Origin: Owenia fusiformis
Lineage: Eukaryota; Annelida; Polychaeta; Sabellida; Oweniidae
DNA length: 64,000 nt
Reading direction: 5' to 3'
Assembly: GCA_903813345.2 (NCBI GenBank)
Contig: CAIIXF020000010.1
Location: forward strand, 19,169,181 to 19,233,180
Below are positions 1 through 11,488 of this stretch, one piece after another. The first letter of the stretch is position 1; each line of letters begins with the position of its first letter. The notes under the pieces are model-generated. The model saw only the letters and a list, made by a program, of their open reading frames with translations. It made no database searches and was not told the origin of the DNA. The translations under genes and the position numbers were made by a program.

Positions 1-2278
1 TATATGTAAACAATGTGATAACTTTTTTAACTTTAATTAATATTGGGTCAAAACAGTGAGGAAATCCATGACAAATATTATTTTGTTTTTATGTTTTACA
101 GGGAATTAGATAATTGTAAAAACAAAGTATTTGATATGTTTTTTGGAAAACTCAACGACAACACAGAATGAAATCCTGTACTTGGGGCTGATTTGAATGT
201 CATGCTTAACTTTTGAATTATTTGAAATTAGATTTTTTATTTCCATATGAAGTTTTTGGCCTGTTTTTCTCAGCTTTAACCATGACATAATGAAAAGTAC
301 CATTGTACACATATTACTAAAAATGAATTCTTAAATCCGCATAATAATAGCATACATATCGAGTCATTATTTGTATGCAGTATATCAATAATGTATTGTT
401 TTGTCATGTAGAATTTGCTTGTTTACTGATGAATAGTTTAAATTATTGTTTCCAAAATCCAATTGTTTTTTGTAGTACTTTCACTTTCACTTTAACTGTT
501 TAGAAAGTTAAATAAGTTAATGTAGTATTTATTTATGTCAGTTGTTTGTTTGAAACATTTGAGTTAAATGTTTGTTATTTAGTGATATGTTATGTTTTTA
601 GAGTACTATTTAATGTTTAATGCTTAGTTATGTACTCCTTGTGATAGTAATGTATAATGTAACAAATATGATACCATGTATAGCTCATAAATGCAAAAAT
701 ATTTTGTATTTATGAGTAAACTAGTTTCAAACTAGGTATAAGTCTTTAGATACAAAGCTTAATATGATAGTAAAGTCAAACAAATTCTCAAGGCTATAGA
801 AAAAAGGATATCACCAAGCTGTTATCTCTGGCGTACTTACTCCTTTGAATCTGGTAATTTTGATTTAGAGCACATGCTCTTGACTATTGAATTACTCCTC
901 ACTATAATTCACTTGTTTTGGCTTCTTCGGATATATTAAAACTTTGCTGGACCATTCTCAAATTCAGTGTTGGTAAAGTGTGATACTAACATATCAGTCA
1001 TCACTTGTAAATGCCAAATAATGCATTTTTAATACATAAAGCACATTTTAATTGCCAACATTTTCATTATCTCTTTGTATAATTCCTATCAGTGGAATAC
1101 ATCATAGCTATTCACGGTGCTTTGTGTAATTTCAATTGGATCTTGATAACTTTTGAGAGAGAGATGGGAAATGTTTCTCATGAACTTTTTAAGTTAAAAT
1201 GAATGTAATTTACAGTGAGAAATGATGTATGGTGGTATATAAATATGTAATAAATGTTCCATATGTTAAAAAACTATGCCTTCCGTTGATAGATGTCACT
1301 TGGTGTGCATGATGTAATAAAGTAAATCCTGCGTATATTGAACATTTTTTGCAGAGAAAAATTGTACAGTGTTGGTATGTGTTCACTAGAGGGAGGGTAA
1401 TTTATACATAAGTAAGTGGAGTATGTTTGGTGTCTAGAAGAGACTGGCGTTCACTTGAGAGAGATGTTCACTAAGACAGATTTTACTGTACATTCTTGCC
1501 TAAAATATACTAAAGTAGTAAAACTGAAACATTTTTTCAATTTGCTCATGAATTGGTTTTGGAAAACTTAATAATAGGCTGATTCACACAAATCTCAATA
1601 TGAAACCAAAAAAGTGTTTTTTGTTCGAAAAAATCGTTGATTTATTTAAAACTAACATTCAGAGGTCACACGTATCATTTAATAATAGGCTGATTCACAC
1701 CAATGCATTGCATTCATCCTCACGTGTTTTTGCCGAGAAATTAACTCATGGATGCATGGAAATGATTCAGAGAAAATGCATTTCAAAATTTTAGTTCTAA
1801 TAGAAACCAATGAACCCATACTATTTAAAACATAATACATTTTTCCTTTTAATCTTGTTAGACAACTAAAATTGGTTTATTTTTGAAGTTTATCATATTT
1901 AAAAAAGATTGACATTGATTTTTTTTTCAATATTTTGCCATCTGTGGGATGTCATGATGATGTCACCTAGGTTGCAAAAACACTGAAGTGGCACATTAGA
2001 TATGAGATTTTGTTGTTGAAATAATGTCCTTTGTTCAATCTTTACATTTGGTGTTAAAAAGATAATGTTTTTGCACAGGGATGATCAAGAAATTTTATTT
2101 TACTTGAGAAATGGCGGGATAAATATTCTTAAAGTCATGAAAAATAGTAAATGACTGATAAAACATATTTTCAAACTTCACATGGGGACCTAAGTGGACG
2201 TGGGTGTGATAAGTACAAATACAACCATCTGGCTAGTAACTAAATAAAAGAAATAACTGAGTTTGTAATAATTTACAT
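1..2278. other. AT-rich non-coding flank, no gene seen
   Basis: No open frame here shows a recognisable domain, good codon use or convincing splice sites. The sequence is AT-rich with scattered AATAAA-like strings. A 23-bp stretch beginning aataataggctgattcacac occurs twice, near 1569 and 1679, about 110 bp apart, which suggests a small local duplication. The right edge is the presumed 3' flank of the minus-strand lyase gene. Confidence 0.5.
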
Positions 2279-2284
2279 TTTATT
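2279..2284 (-). terminator. poly(A) signal of the minus-strand lyase-like gene
   Basis: On the minus strand an AATAAA lies about 175 bp beyond the stop codon at 2459-2461, in the context TATAATAAAATG. This is a plausible cleavage/polyadenylation signal; no transcript evidence is available. Confidence 0.55.
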
Positions 2285-2458
2285 ATATGAACAATATATA
2301 CATCGATATACAGACCAGACATTTCAAACCAACAAATTGTCATGATGAATTAAGAACAAAGTAAATATTTACATTGCCGCATAGTTTGGAGTATTTACAC
2401 TAAGACGTTATAAATTGACAGTCTGAAAATCTGAATTAATCCCATTTATCATTTCGCA

Positions 2459-2628
2459 CTAAATGTCTTTTGAACCGATCATTTTGAATACTTCAAGCAT
2501 GACTGATTCAATCTCAAGTGACTCTATGCTGTTGTATATTTTGGAGACACTGGCGTCCAAGGATCTCTCGCCTCTGTTGAATGGGATTTGGAGGGTGTTT
2601 CTTACGTACCCGTACAACCTGGAGGTAC
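2459..2628 (-). CDS. last exon of the minus-strand lyase-like gene (PAL-type C-terminus)
   Basis: Acceptor CTTTCAG/GTACC, phase 1. It encodes 56 residues plus the stop, including TSRLYGYVRN and PFNRGERSLDA, and is clearly paralogous to the last exon of the plus-strand gene (KKMYLFIRDEL, PFNRGQRALDA). Plant and fungal PALs end in a comparable LYRFVREEL segment, which plain histidine ammonia-lyases lack. Confidence 0.85.
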
Positions 2629-5600
2629 CTGAAAGCAAAAACACAGATGTTACATGTATAATGAAAAAGCATAAATGGCAACATTAGAAAACACAAATCA
2701 ATCCAGTCCTGAAGTATTTAATTACACAAATATTGTTTTTGTCATTTCGCAGTACTCTGTCTAATTGTCATCGACAGACTCGGGTTTCTGTTACCAACAT
2801 TTATTACATATCTCCATTACTCATATCAACGAATTAGTTTATTACAACTATTGCCTTTCATTTTATCATTTACACTACGCGTATTTGGATATGATATTCA
2901 TTTCTCAACTTACCATCTCCCATGTCAGCCTGGATCTTAGCTGGTGATGAGACAACGACAGCGATAATATTCTTCAGATCAGTTCTCAAAGAGTTGATAA
3001 ACGCCTCTCTCTCGTCCTCGGGTAGAGCCTCTGCTACTAATGACGTCGTGCTATCGACCTGATAGACAAACTTCCACCATTTGTTCTTTGCGACAAGTCG
3101 GGCGATACCTGAGTTCTTCTCGACGCGCGCTGCGAGGATTTCTTGTACTCTAAATGAGAGCCATCTCAGATCAACCGCCTGGGCAAGAAGGAGGATGTGG
3201 GAGGCGAGCATCATACGAATGATCTCAAGGGCTTTGATAGTGAGCCTAGCGGAGAAGAGCCCCATGGAATTTGTGGACTGGTTGTGTGATTCTGAACCTT
3301 GGATGTGGTTGCTGGTTGGGTTGGTAACGTGATCCAGCTCGGTCATGTATGAAGCCATGGCGATGTCAAGTCCGATGAAACCCTGGTCGTTTGCGGGGTC
3401 ACTTCCGGCGAGGTTATGTGGGAGTCCGTAGTTTAGTTTATCGTTGACGACTTCTTGGAACTGTGCGAATATGAGTTTGCCGCAGATTTGTAGTGCTTGT
3501 CTGGTTTGGTCCATGGTCATGGCCATCATCATTCCTTGGGCGTTTCCCCCTGTCAGAAGATCAGTGCAGTGGTCAGTGACAGGTTTCTCTGTTGAGGCAT
3601 TCAGCTGAACTTCGACCCGCTGTGTGGCGAGTGATAATGTCTCTAATACAGGACTCAACCACTGTGGGGAACTTCTCAGTGAATACCTATCTTGCTTCAG
3701 TTTACCTGGTTCGTCTGGGATGTACATATCAAGGATACTGATAGCAATTTTTGTGTTCTTCATAATGCCTAACATGTTACGACCGGTTTCTTTCTGACCT
3801 AGATGTGGAAGACAGTCGTGGAGAAGATGGTGGAATGATTCTGTGCGCCCAAAGAGAGCCTCGACCGCCATCCCTGTGGCAACCTGGGTCAACATTGCCA
3901 TGATGTTAGCGTTGTAAACCGCACAAGCAGCGATACCAGTACAGAAAGCATCAGAGTTGATCAAGCTGACGGTTTCATTCGGGGTCAAAGTAACTGGCTT
4001 CAAACCGGCGTCTTTGAGGGCTTCATCTGCAGATTTACGTTCACCATTATCATTAACGTAAACATCAGCGTTGCCAGCCAAGCACGAGGCCACGTATGTC
4101 ATCTGGACTAGATCACCAGTGGCTGAGGTAGACCCTCTTTCGGGGACATTGGGGATGATGTTTCTGTTGAGAAGTTCGACAAGGAGTTTGATAGCTTCTC
4201 CTTTGATTCCTGCTTCACTTGCGCAATTGTGATTGGCTCTCACCAACATGGCTGATCTGACCATCTCCGTTGGGAGGTTGCGACCCATACCTTTAAGTAC
4301 AAGACAATGTAACTATTAAACTATAAATCTAGCTATCAAAACCATTGATAATCTGGTATCATGTATTTTTAGTAAATAATGTTGAGGTTTCAGTTTTAGC
4401 AAAAAGACTTTTGATTATGAGGGGAACGTACGCCTTGAGCATTGTGTGTGTCCATTTGATTGATAATTATATTGAAGTATCTATTAATATTTTCAAATAT
4501 AAAGCTCAACAAAAGACATGAACGTTGTAAATCATTCACAGAATGACTCTCGATGGTGAATGTTTAAATTCTGTACACACCACATATTTATTATCTTGTG
4601 CGCCTATTATACTTGTATCTTGGAGAAAATGAATAACCCATTGCATCTTGGAGAAAATGAGTAACCCATGGTACCCTGATGCCCCCAACACCAATGCTCT
4701 CTGTGCACTCGTCTCACGTGACCATAGAACAATTAAGTAGTAAGAGTGCACCGTGTCATAATTACCAAAGTCCATAGCACAATATTATCAATAAATCAAT
4801 TACATTATCCAACTCATAATCAGTCATTACATAGATTGACCTTTTTAATCTTGCCACCTTTTTGGCCTCCTTGACCGTTACACTTGTGTCAACCTTACGT
4901 AATACTCGTACCCAGGTACCCAGATAGCCCAAATCTTCACACCTGATCATGGGAAGACAGTGCATTACTGATAATGATTTGTTGAGAGACAGTGAAGTGG
5001 TCGGTAGTGGTAAATTTCATCCTTCATTCAAAGGACTTCATTTATTACTCAGTTCAATGGGATTGATACAATTGATAGGATTCCCGTTTGAACAAGGATG
5101 GTAAATGTAGAATTATATTAGTGGTATTAAATGAAATTGCATTTAGTCAAGGAAGGAATATGTCACACGTTATTGTTAGCTTGTAACTTCCAAGATAAAA
5201 TCTTGGTATGTTGCTTTTATTTTAACTTTGGATGCAATTATGTGAATCTTTTGTCTGGCGGCTTCAATGCCACCATGCGCGATCCCATCACATGAACAAA
5301 AGTTCGCCATAATACCAAAAGTGATACAATTAAGCAAAAAGGTTGCCAACATGCAAATAGCACTCCGCCATTGATGTCATCAATTAAAGTTCCAATGATA
5401 TTCTAGTCTTTAGTTTATCAAAATACAACCCAAACGACTTAAGAATGATTTCCTTCTCATATCTACATTTTTAGGTTAATAGTTTTACTAGTGTTTCCAC
5501 AAGTAAAATTTCCCGATGGTGATAAACTATTTCAAATGCATTTATTGATATTTTACGAATATAGTTTTCGCAATGAAAAGTGCTTAGCCCCGGGTGCCAT

Positions 5601-5873
5601 GCAAACATTAAACCAGAAACAGATAGGCCACTTACCAACTTGGAAAAAACGCCTTTGATCTGTGACATCCTCTTTGCTGGCGCCATTCTGCATCCCTTTT
5701 TCCTTGTTGTCATCTTTCACTTGAACTTGGACGTTCTTGTTGCGGCTTACTTCAAATACTTCTGGGAGCGTAAGTTTGTCGCCATCAATGGTCACTTGTT
5801 TAGTGATCGCACTATGGTTGTCCAACAATCTCACGCAATTCAAGCGATGGTCTGTGGTATTTCTAAAACTCAT
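2459..5873 (-). CDS. PAL/HAL-family aromatic amino acid lyase-like protein, probable pseudoenzyme
   Basis: Three recognisable exons, all in phase: 5873-5636 (starts at an ATG, ends at GTAAGT), 4290-2914 and 2628-2459 (stop TAG). Joined, they give 594 aa. The family is MIO-dependent lyases (HAL/PAL/TAL and aminomutases), which normally deaminate aromatic amino acids as cytosolic homotetramers. Conserved stretches include PERGS, QDRYSLRSSPQW, MDQTR and ESHNQS, plus a PAL-type C-terminal segment (RLYGYVRN). Several catalytic elements are abnormal. The cofactor triad Ala-Ser-Gly reads Ala-Thr-Gly (residues 136-138, codon at 4120-4118 is ACT). The family NDNP motif reads TEKP. The active-site Phe of NFQG is Ala (residue 330). 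No exon for the Tyr-loop (YGxNTGFG) was found between 5635 and 4291. The frame is otherwise open, so this is either a pseudoenzyme, a recently dying gene, or a gene with an unrecognised exon. It is divergent to the plus-strand paralogue. Confidence 0.85.
2914..4290 (-). CDS. main catalytic-domain exon of the minus-strand lyase-like gene
   Basis: The acceptor is AAAG/GT, giving a phase-1 start, and the donor is GATG/GTAAGT at 2913, also phase 1. The exon carries the altered MIO triad, the QDRYSLR motif with the catalytic Tyr present, MDQTR and ESHNQ. There is no intron after LRWLS, where the plus-strand paralogue has one. The exon begins after the region that holds the substrate-selectivity residues in the paralogue. 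Confidence 0.9.
5636..5873 (-). CDS. exon 1 of the minus-strand lyase-like gene
   Basis: This exon encodes 79 codons plus one base. Its second half (VTIDGDKLTLPEVFEVS) aligns with the N-terminal segment of the plus-strand paralogue (HGNGLTIPEVVSVS). The start ATG at 5873-5871 has A at -3. The donor reads GTTG/GTAAGT at 5635. Relative to the paralogue, coding similarity stops just before the catalytic-Tyr loop. Confidence 0.8.
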
Positions 5874-6159
5874 GATTCTGTATGTGACTTTGTTGATTTT
5901 GTGTATGAGTTGGTCGACTTCACAATTGCAAATGATCTAGTTCCCAGATTTTATCCCATTTGGTGGTATCAGTATCGTGATGGTCGTGACAAGTGTGGGA
6001 GGGCCTTGTGAAATGATTGACAGGTAAACAGGATCCAGGGTTATTGTGTGGCTGCTAAGGTTATGTAAGTCAAAGTTACCTAAGTGGAGCAGATAATGAT
6101 TGGCGGGTGTCAATGAGTATAAACTCCAATAAAGTTATACAATTATACGAATAAATATA

Positions 6160-6320
6160 TACAATTATTTTTTATTTCAGTTTAAGCAGAATTGCATTCT
6201 TTTTTAATTCAATTTAAGCAGAGCAGTTCATTGCACTTCTTTTTTATTTCAGTCTAAGCAGAAAATTTCAATGCACTTCTTTTTTATTTCAGTTTAAGCA
6301 GAAAATTTCAATGCACTTCT
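6160..6320. repeat. short tandem repeat, about four degenerate units
   Basis: The core ttttttatttcagtttaagc is repeated about four times with a spacing of roughly 40-45 bp between 6168 and 6320, the last two units being nearly identical. It lies upstream of the minus-strand lyase start. No coding function is apparent. Confidence 0.7.
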
Positions 6321-7099
6321 ATTCAGCTCGATATTGGATATGGGATGGAGGTGGGATTCGTTCATGGATAAGGGATGAAGTCCTTACATTTAAGAGTTGT
6401 ATTTTCAAAATGAATCACCGCGTCTATTACCCGGTCTATTATCACTTATTACTTAAATTATTGGTGCAAGTTGACACGAAGATAGCAAGGGATACAATAA
6501 GAGATAGAAGGGCAATAAAGATCCTTGGTGACAATCACCAAAATGATAATTTTAAGCCCCAGAACTTATCAAGACTTTTAGATTATGATTCTAAATATAG
6601 CAAGCGATTGTGTAAGCTTATCTCGTGAGAAAATATAATCGGCGAATCGATTAATGAATTGCACCTACTTCAATAAATAATGCATGTCATTCATTTAAAT
6701 TTCTGTCATTTATAATATTAATGATTGAGCTTTTATTTGATGACTCCGAATTTAATAAAACTTAAAATAACAAAAAATTATTGCAGGCACATTCTAGGAA
6801 TAGTACTACACGGGTGTATAATTGTCCTATGTCGTAGTAAGATGTATAGCGTTTCACACTGAGTTTCAAATGTTTCCCAAATTACAAATCTACAAGTCAT
6901 TTTTGGAGGCAAGGGCAAAAAGATCCCACGCGCGACGAGAAAACGCATGTGACAGGACACATGCCTAAATAGTTTAAGTAACTGTTTACAAGTAGAAGCA
7001 AGACACACGTGGCTAGAAAAACACGTGTATTACTTGTTTCATTACTGTTCGTAATTCAGATAGGGTTTGAGATTTACATGCTGGATAATGGGTGTGGTG

Positions 7100-8296
7100 T
7101 ACAGGGTGTCAGAAATATTTTGTTTTAATTAAAACAAATTTTTCTAAATCTTCTATAACAATTCGGAAATGAGAATGTTGCATTTTCTGCTAGGCATTAG
7201 ACAGACAATGAATATCATTTTAGTTCAAAGTACTATACACCATCAGCAGCCTTAGCATGACACGTAAGCTTACGTGAATGTAGTTTCGGCCAAATGCTAA
7301 GGTGAATCACGGCAATAGAGTTTTTAAACATGTCAACTTTTCAAAATGGCATATTAAAAGTGCGGAAGCGCCTTTTATATTCTTCTTCGCCATTACTCGC
7401 TGTGTACATATGTCCTAATTATTAGAAAATACATGCCAGTTCTTCACTTTGTAAAAATGCGACATTTGTTTATTTGAGTCTGTAAAATGGTTTTAATAAA
7501 TTCCATTTTTGGAAAGAACGTAGGTTATTGCAAACAATTTTAAACAATTCTAACTTGAAGTATGAATATTTTCTGATCATGAACATGGGTGTATCCTTTA
7601 GATCCATTCATTATCTTCAAGAAAACTATATATAATGATAATTTAGTTAATAAGACCTAAGTGATATTGAAGGGGCAATGGACCAATCAACATACTTTTT
7701 CAAAAATGTTGACCTAATTTTCACCAAAAATGCAACCTTTTATTATATTGTTGAATGCATAATTAGAAAGAATTAGATTATAGAATTTGCTTTGAGACAT
7801 GTTCGATTTCCCTAAAGGAAAAGTTGATTGCTCTAGGGACTTTAAATATACTGAATTTGGATGACCAAAATGAACTGAAACCAATGGATATCATGATATT
7901 TTACAATGGAGAAATAACATGGGGAACATTTATTTTAAAGCAATTAATTTTTTTTTCAAGAACTATTTGATACATCAACATAAAGAATAGTAATGCAAAT
8001 ACATTGTAAAAAATGATTGCATTTTGGTAAAAATGGGGTCAACATCTTTGAAAAGTGTGTTGATGGGTTGATTGCTAGTTAAATATCTCGAGTTTGTTTG
8101 ACTTTATTATTACTGTATATCAATAATGAATTGATCTAAAAGATAAACCTGTCTTCATTGTCAGAAAATAGTCATAATCCAAGATATAACCTTCTGAAAT
8201 TGTTTGCGATAACCTACGTGCTCCTTTGTAAAAACTTAAAAACGTAAATCTTAACGTAATACAGCGTCAGTACCATTATACAGGGACACCCTGTAT
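7100..8296. mobile_element. non-autonomous DNA transposon with TACAGGGTGTC termini
   Basis: The left end reads TACAGGGTGTC and the right end GACACCCTGTA, a short terminal inverted repeat bounded by TA at both sides, as expected for Tc1/mariner-type target duplication. The roughly 1.2-kb interior has no transposase-like frame. The right end also contains a local palindrome (tatacagggacaccctgtata). Confidence 0.5.
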
Positions 8297-8734
8297 AAGA
8301 TACGTTTAATGTCCATGTGATCACGTAACTTCGAAGTCATTATACATTATATTAGACAATAGTCTACGACATGAGTGTGAAGAAGATACCCTGGGGCAAG
8401 GGTCACGTAGACAGTTCATATAAGCTTCTGTCATATAATTCATCTTACGTATGCTGCGTATATGTAGTGACATGTAATAGTTAATGGACGAACTTTACTC
8501 TTTACTTTATTTAATTATTGGACAATGAGATAAGGGTAGTTAGATTATCACATCTTGTGAAACCATAATTTTGTCAGTGTCCAATTATATTAAAATCCAA
8601 GATACTTGAACTTTACTTGATTTGGTGAATTATATTACCCTTAAATTTTGTAAAATTCCCCGCGAATTCAGCAATTTTTGGACACATTTAGTATTTTAAT
8701 GAGTTTCAACAAAAACCAAATCTAGATTGTTAAG

Positions 8735-8945
8735 GCCAAACCGAGGGCGTAGGAGCGCTTTACGTGTTTTCAAAATAAAACATTTTATCACAGAGATCTA
8801 TTTACATAATATATGATTTGTATTGTTTTTAGTGTATTTTACTAAAAACACTAAAAAATACAAATCTTATGTAGATAGTTCTCTGTGCCTTTTATCAAAC
8901 ATGTAAATGAAATCAAAATAAAAACAAAACACCGACTTGGGCAAA
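8735..8945. repeat. foldback (hairpin) element
   Basis: Two imperfect arms around 8790-8840 and 8845-8890 are reverse complements. The core is tgtttttagtg...cactaaaaaata, extended outward by the paired strings acagagatctattta and gtagatagttctctgt. This is a typical MITE-like hairpin with no coding content. The rest of the 8.3-9.9 kb interval shows nothing recognisable apart from the presumed promoter of the plus-strand lyase. Confidence 0.6.
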
Positions 8946-10039
8946 AAAGGGCAATACTAGTATGTCAAAATTGAAATTTGCAACCCAAAACCTACGAATT
9001 CGAATCCAAAAATGCACAACCTTTAATAAAAATCAACTTTGATTCAGCGGGTCATTTATTTCAACAGAAACAATACCCACTGCCAATGGGCCACTGGTTA
9101 ATGTTAAAGTTACATAAGTTATATATTCTGTAGAAATCAATCAGAGATTATAGGCGAAGTCATTGACTGGAGATATCTGAGTGCATTTGTTCGTACGATG
9201 TAATCCTGATAAGCAATAGGACAATGTATAATGGTTTAATGCCATAACATAAACCCGGACACTATATTGATATCATTTGCCGTAAGATAGGCTTCTTTGC
9301 CTTCTTGCTAACAATCACCTTCCAATTATACATGTGTACGTCACGCCTCATAGGTCTTCGTTTAATGGGCTCTTGATCATGGTCAAAAATAGATATTGGA
9401 CATATTTACCAATAACATCGTCTTTAAAAAATGATGGTTAAACTCAGAGTATTCAAAAGGAATGATTAATATTGCAAGGGTTCTGTTCCGTAAGATGTGC
9501 ACTATCTGTAGTATCTTAGTTGTACTCGCACCATTTATCTTGTCGAACTATATTTAGAAGATCATGTGACAAAAATGGTTTATTTTTGGGAACTAACAAG
9601 ATACAGTTCTATTCTGAGACAATTTATTTAATAAAACCGGATGGTACGACAAATCGAGATGACCCAAAACAATAATATTTTGATCATGCGGATGTAAAAA
9701 CCACACCTCTGCGATATCGCGTGCAAGATAAAAATTCAATTGTCGTTGATATTTGTGTTTTGAAGTTATCTGTACCGATAGGCTTAATGTTGGAAGCCAG
9801 TTTTGTATTTCGTACTTATTCTGTAGCTCCTCCCATTTTCAATTGATGATGTAAGCACATGGTCAATGGGCGGAGCTTATCTATGCACATTCGTCAGGAA
9901 GAGTGATAACGGCTCACGATTCACCAATGGGTTCAGTTATATCTAGAGTGCTTCTGGAGACTTGACTGTCATAGCTCTGCCTCACTCCAAGCAAAGAAAT
10001 CATAGAAGATACATCTTAATTTCTAACCACAAATTCAAA

Positions 10040-11488
10040 ATGGGCTCAGCATGTACAGAAACACCTCATCTTGACAAAAGCATTGATTTCATCAAATCAA
10101 GAATTGGTCAACCAGATGAGATCGTTATTCATGGAAATGGACTCACTATTCCCGAAGTTGTATCTGTCAGTGAGGACACGACCAAGAGAGTGAGAATTGA
10201 TGATTCGGCTCACGAGGAAATGAAGAAAAATGCCGAATATCTCACTGAAAAGATCGGAGAAGGCCTCGTCGTATACGGCATTAACACAGGCTTTGGAGGG
10301 AGCGCCGATGTCCGTTCCTGGGAAATCGAAGAGGTACAGCGATCTTTGATTCGTCACAGCAAGGTTGGAATGGCTACGTATTTTGATAATGAGGTCACAA
10401 GAGCTGGTATGCTTGTCCGCGCCAACAGCGACTCCAGAGCGTACTCAGGTATCAGAAACACAGTCCTCCAGCGCATGGTTGATCTCATCAACCATGATAT
10501 CGTTCCCCGTGTACCCGAGCGTGGCTCTGTGTCTGCCAGTGGGGATCTGAATCCCCTCTCTTACATCGGGGCGGCCATGTGTGGTCAAGATGATTCATGG
10601 GTAGTGGCTCAAGGTAAGCTCATGAAATCTCACGAAGCACTCACAAACGCTGCCCTCGAGCCAGTCACGCTTAGGTTCAAGGAAGGTCTTGCCATCATCA
10701 ACTCTGATTCTTTCAGTGCTGGCAACGCCGCAAGATGTGTCTACACAGCCAATGTTAACGCCCTCTTGACACAGGTATGCGTCGCCATGGCAGTAGAAGC
10801 CCTTCAGGGGCGCACAGAGACATTTGATGAAAAGATCCAAAAGAGGGTGCCACATGTAGGACAAAAAGAAGCCGCTAGCAATATTAGGAGACTCATTAAG
10901 GGCAGCCGATTTGCAAGAACCTCTGAGAGCAACAATGTTGAAAGACAAGACAGATTCGCCCTGAGAAGCTCTCCACAATGGCTGTCACCTATCTTAGAAA
11001 CCCTACAAGATTCAATGAGGCGAATGAAAATAGAAATGAACTCTTCAAATGATAACCCAATCATTGATCACCGTACTGATACTGTCCTTCACGGTGCAAA
11101 CTTCCAAGGTATGACCATGTCAGTAGCAATGGACCAAACAAGGCAATCCATGCAGCTCTGTGGTAAACTCATCTTCGGCCTCATCCAAGAATGCATCAAC
11201 GGTAAGCTCAACTACGACCTGCCGGCAAATGTTGCAGGCATGGACTGTAATGTTGACTTTGGCTTCAAGGGGGTTGACATCGCCTCCGCTGCTTACATGT
11301 CCGAGATGGACCATACTGCTAATTACACAAGTACACACGTGTTGTGCGCTGAAACACACAACCAGAGCATCAACTCATTAGCTCTTGTATCTTCAAGACT
11401 CACAGACAAAGCCTGCCATATACTCCGACTACAGATCACCAACCACCTCTTTGTTGTGTGCCAGACCATTGAGCTCAGATGGCTTCAG
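10040..11488 (+). CDS. exon 1 of the plus-strand PAL-like gene
   Basis: This exon encodes residues 1-483, ending LRWLQ at the donor CAG/GTATGT in phase 0. It holds the MIO triad and all assigned catalytic motifs. The homologous position in the minus-strand paralogue is uninterrupted, while that gene has at least one intron inside the region encoded here as one exon. Confidence 0.93.

Noticed and set aside
4536-4965. Minus-strand frames between the lyase exons as the missing Tyr-loop exon
   Set aside because: Their translations show no YG-TGFG, LIRH or related family words; a TATGG at 4722 is followed by unrelated residues.
5580-6011. 143-codon plus-strand open frame
   Set aside because: It is antisense to exon 1 of the minus-strand lyase-like gene; the minus frame has family similarity and a GTAAGT donor, the plus frame has neither.
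9962-10039. N-terminal extension of the plus-strand PAL-like protein
   Set aside because: The upstream frame begins at TTG, not ATG; the first ATG at 10040 has a strong context and fits the paralogue's N-terminal length.
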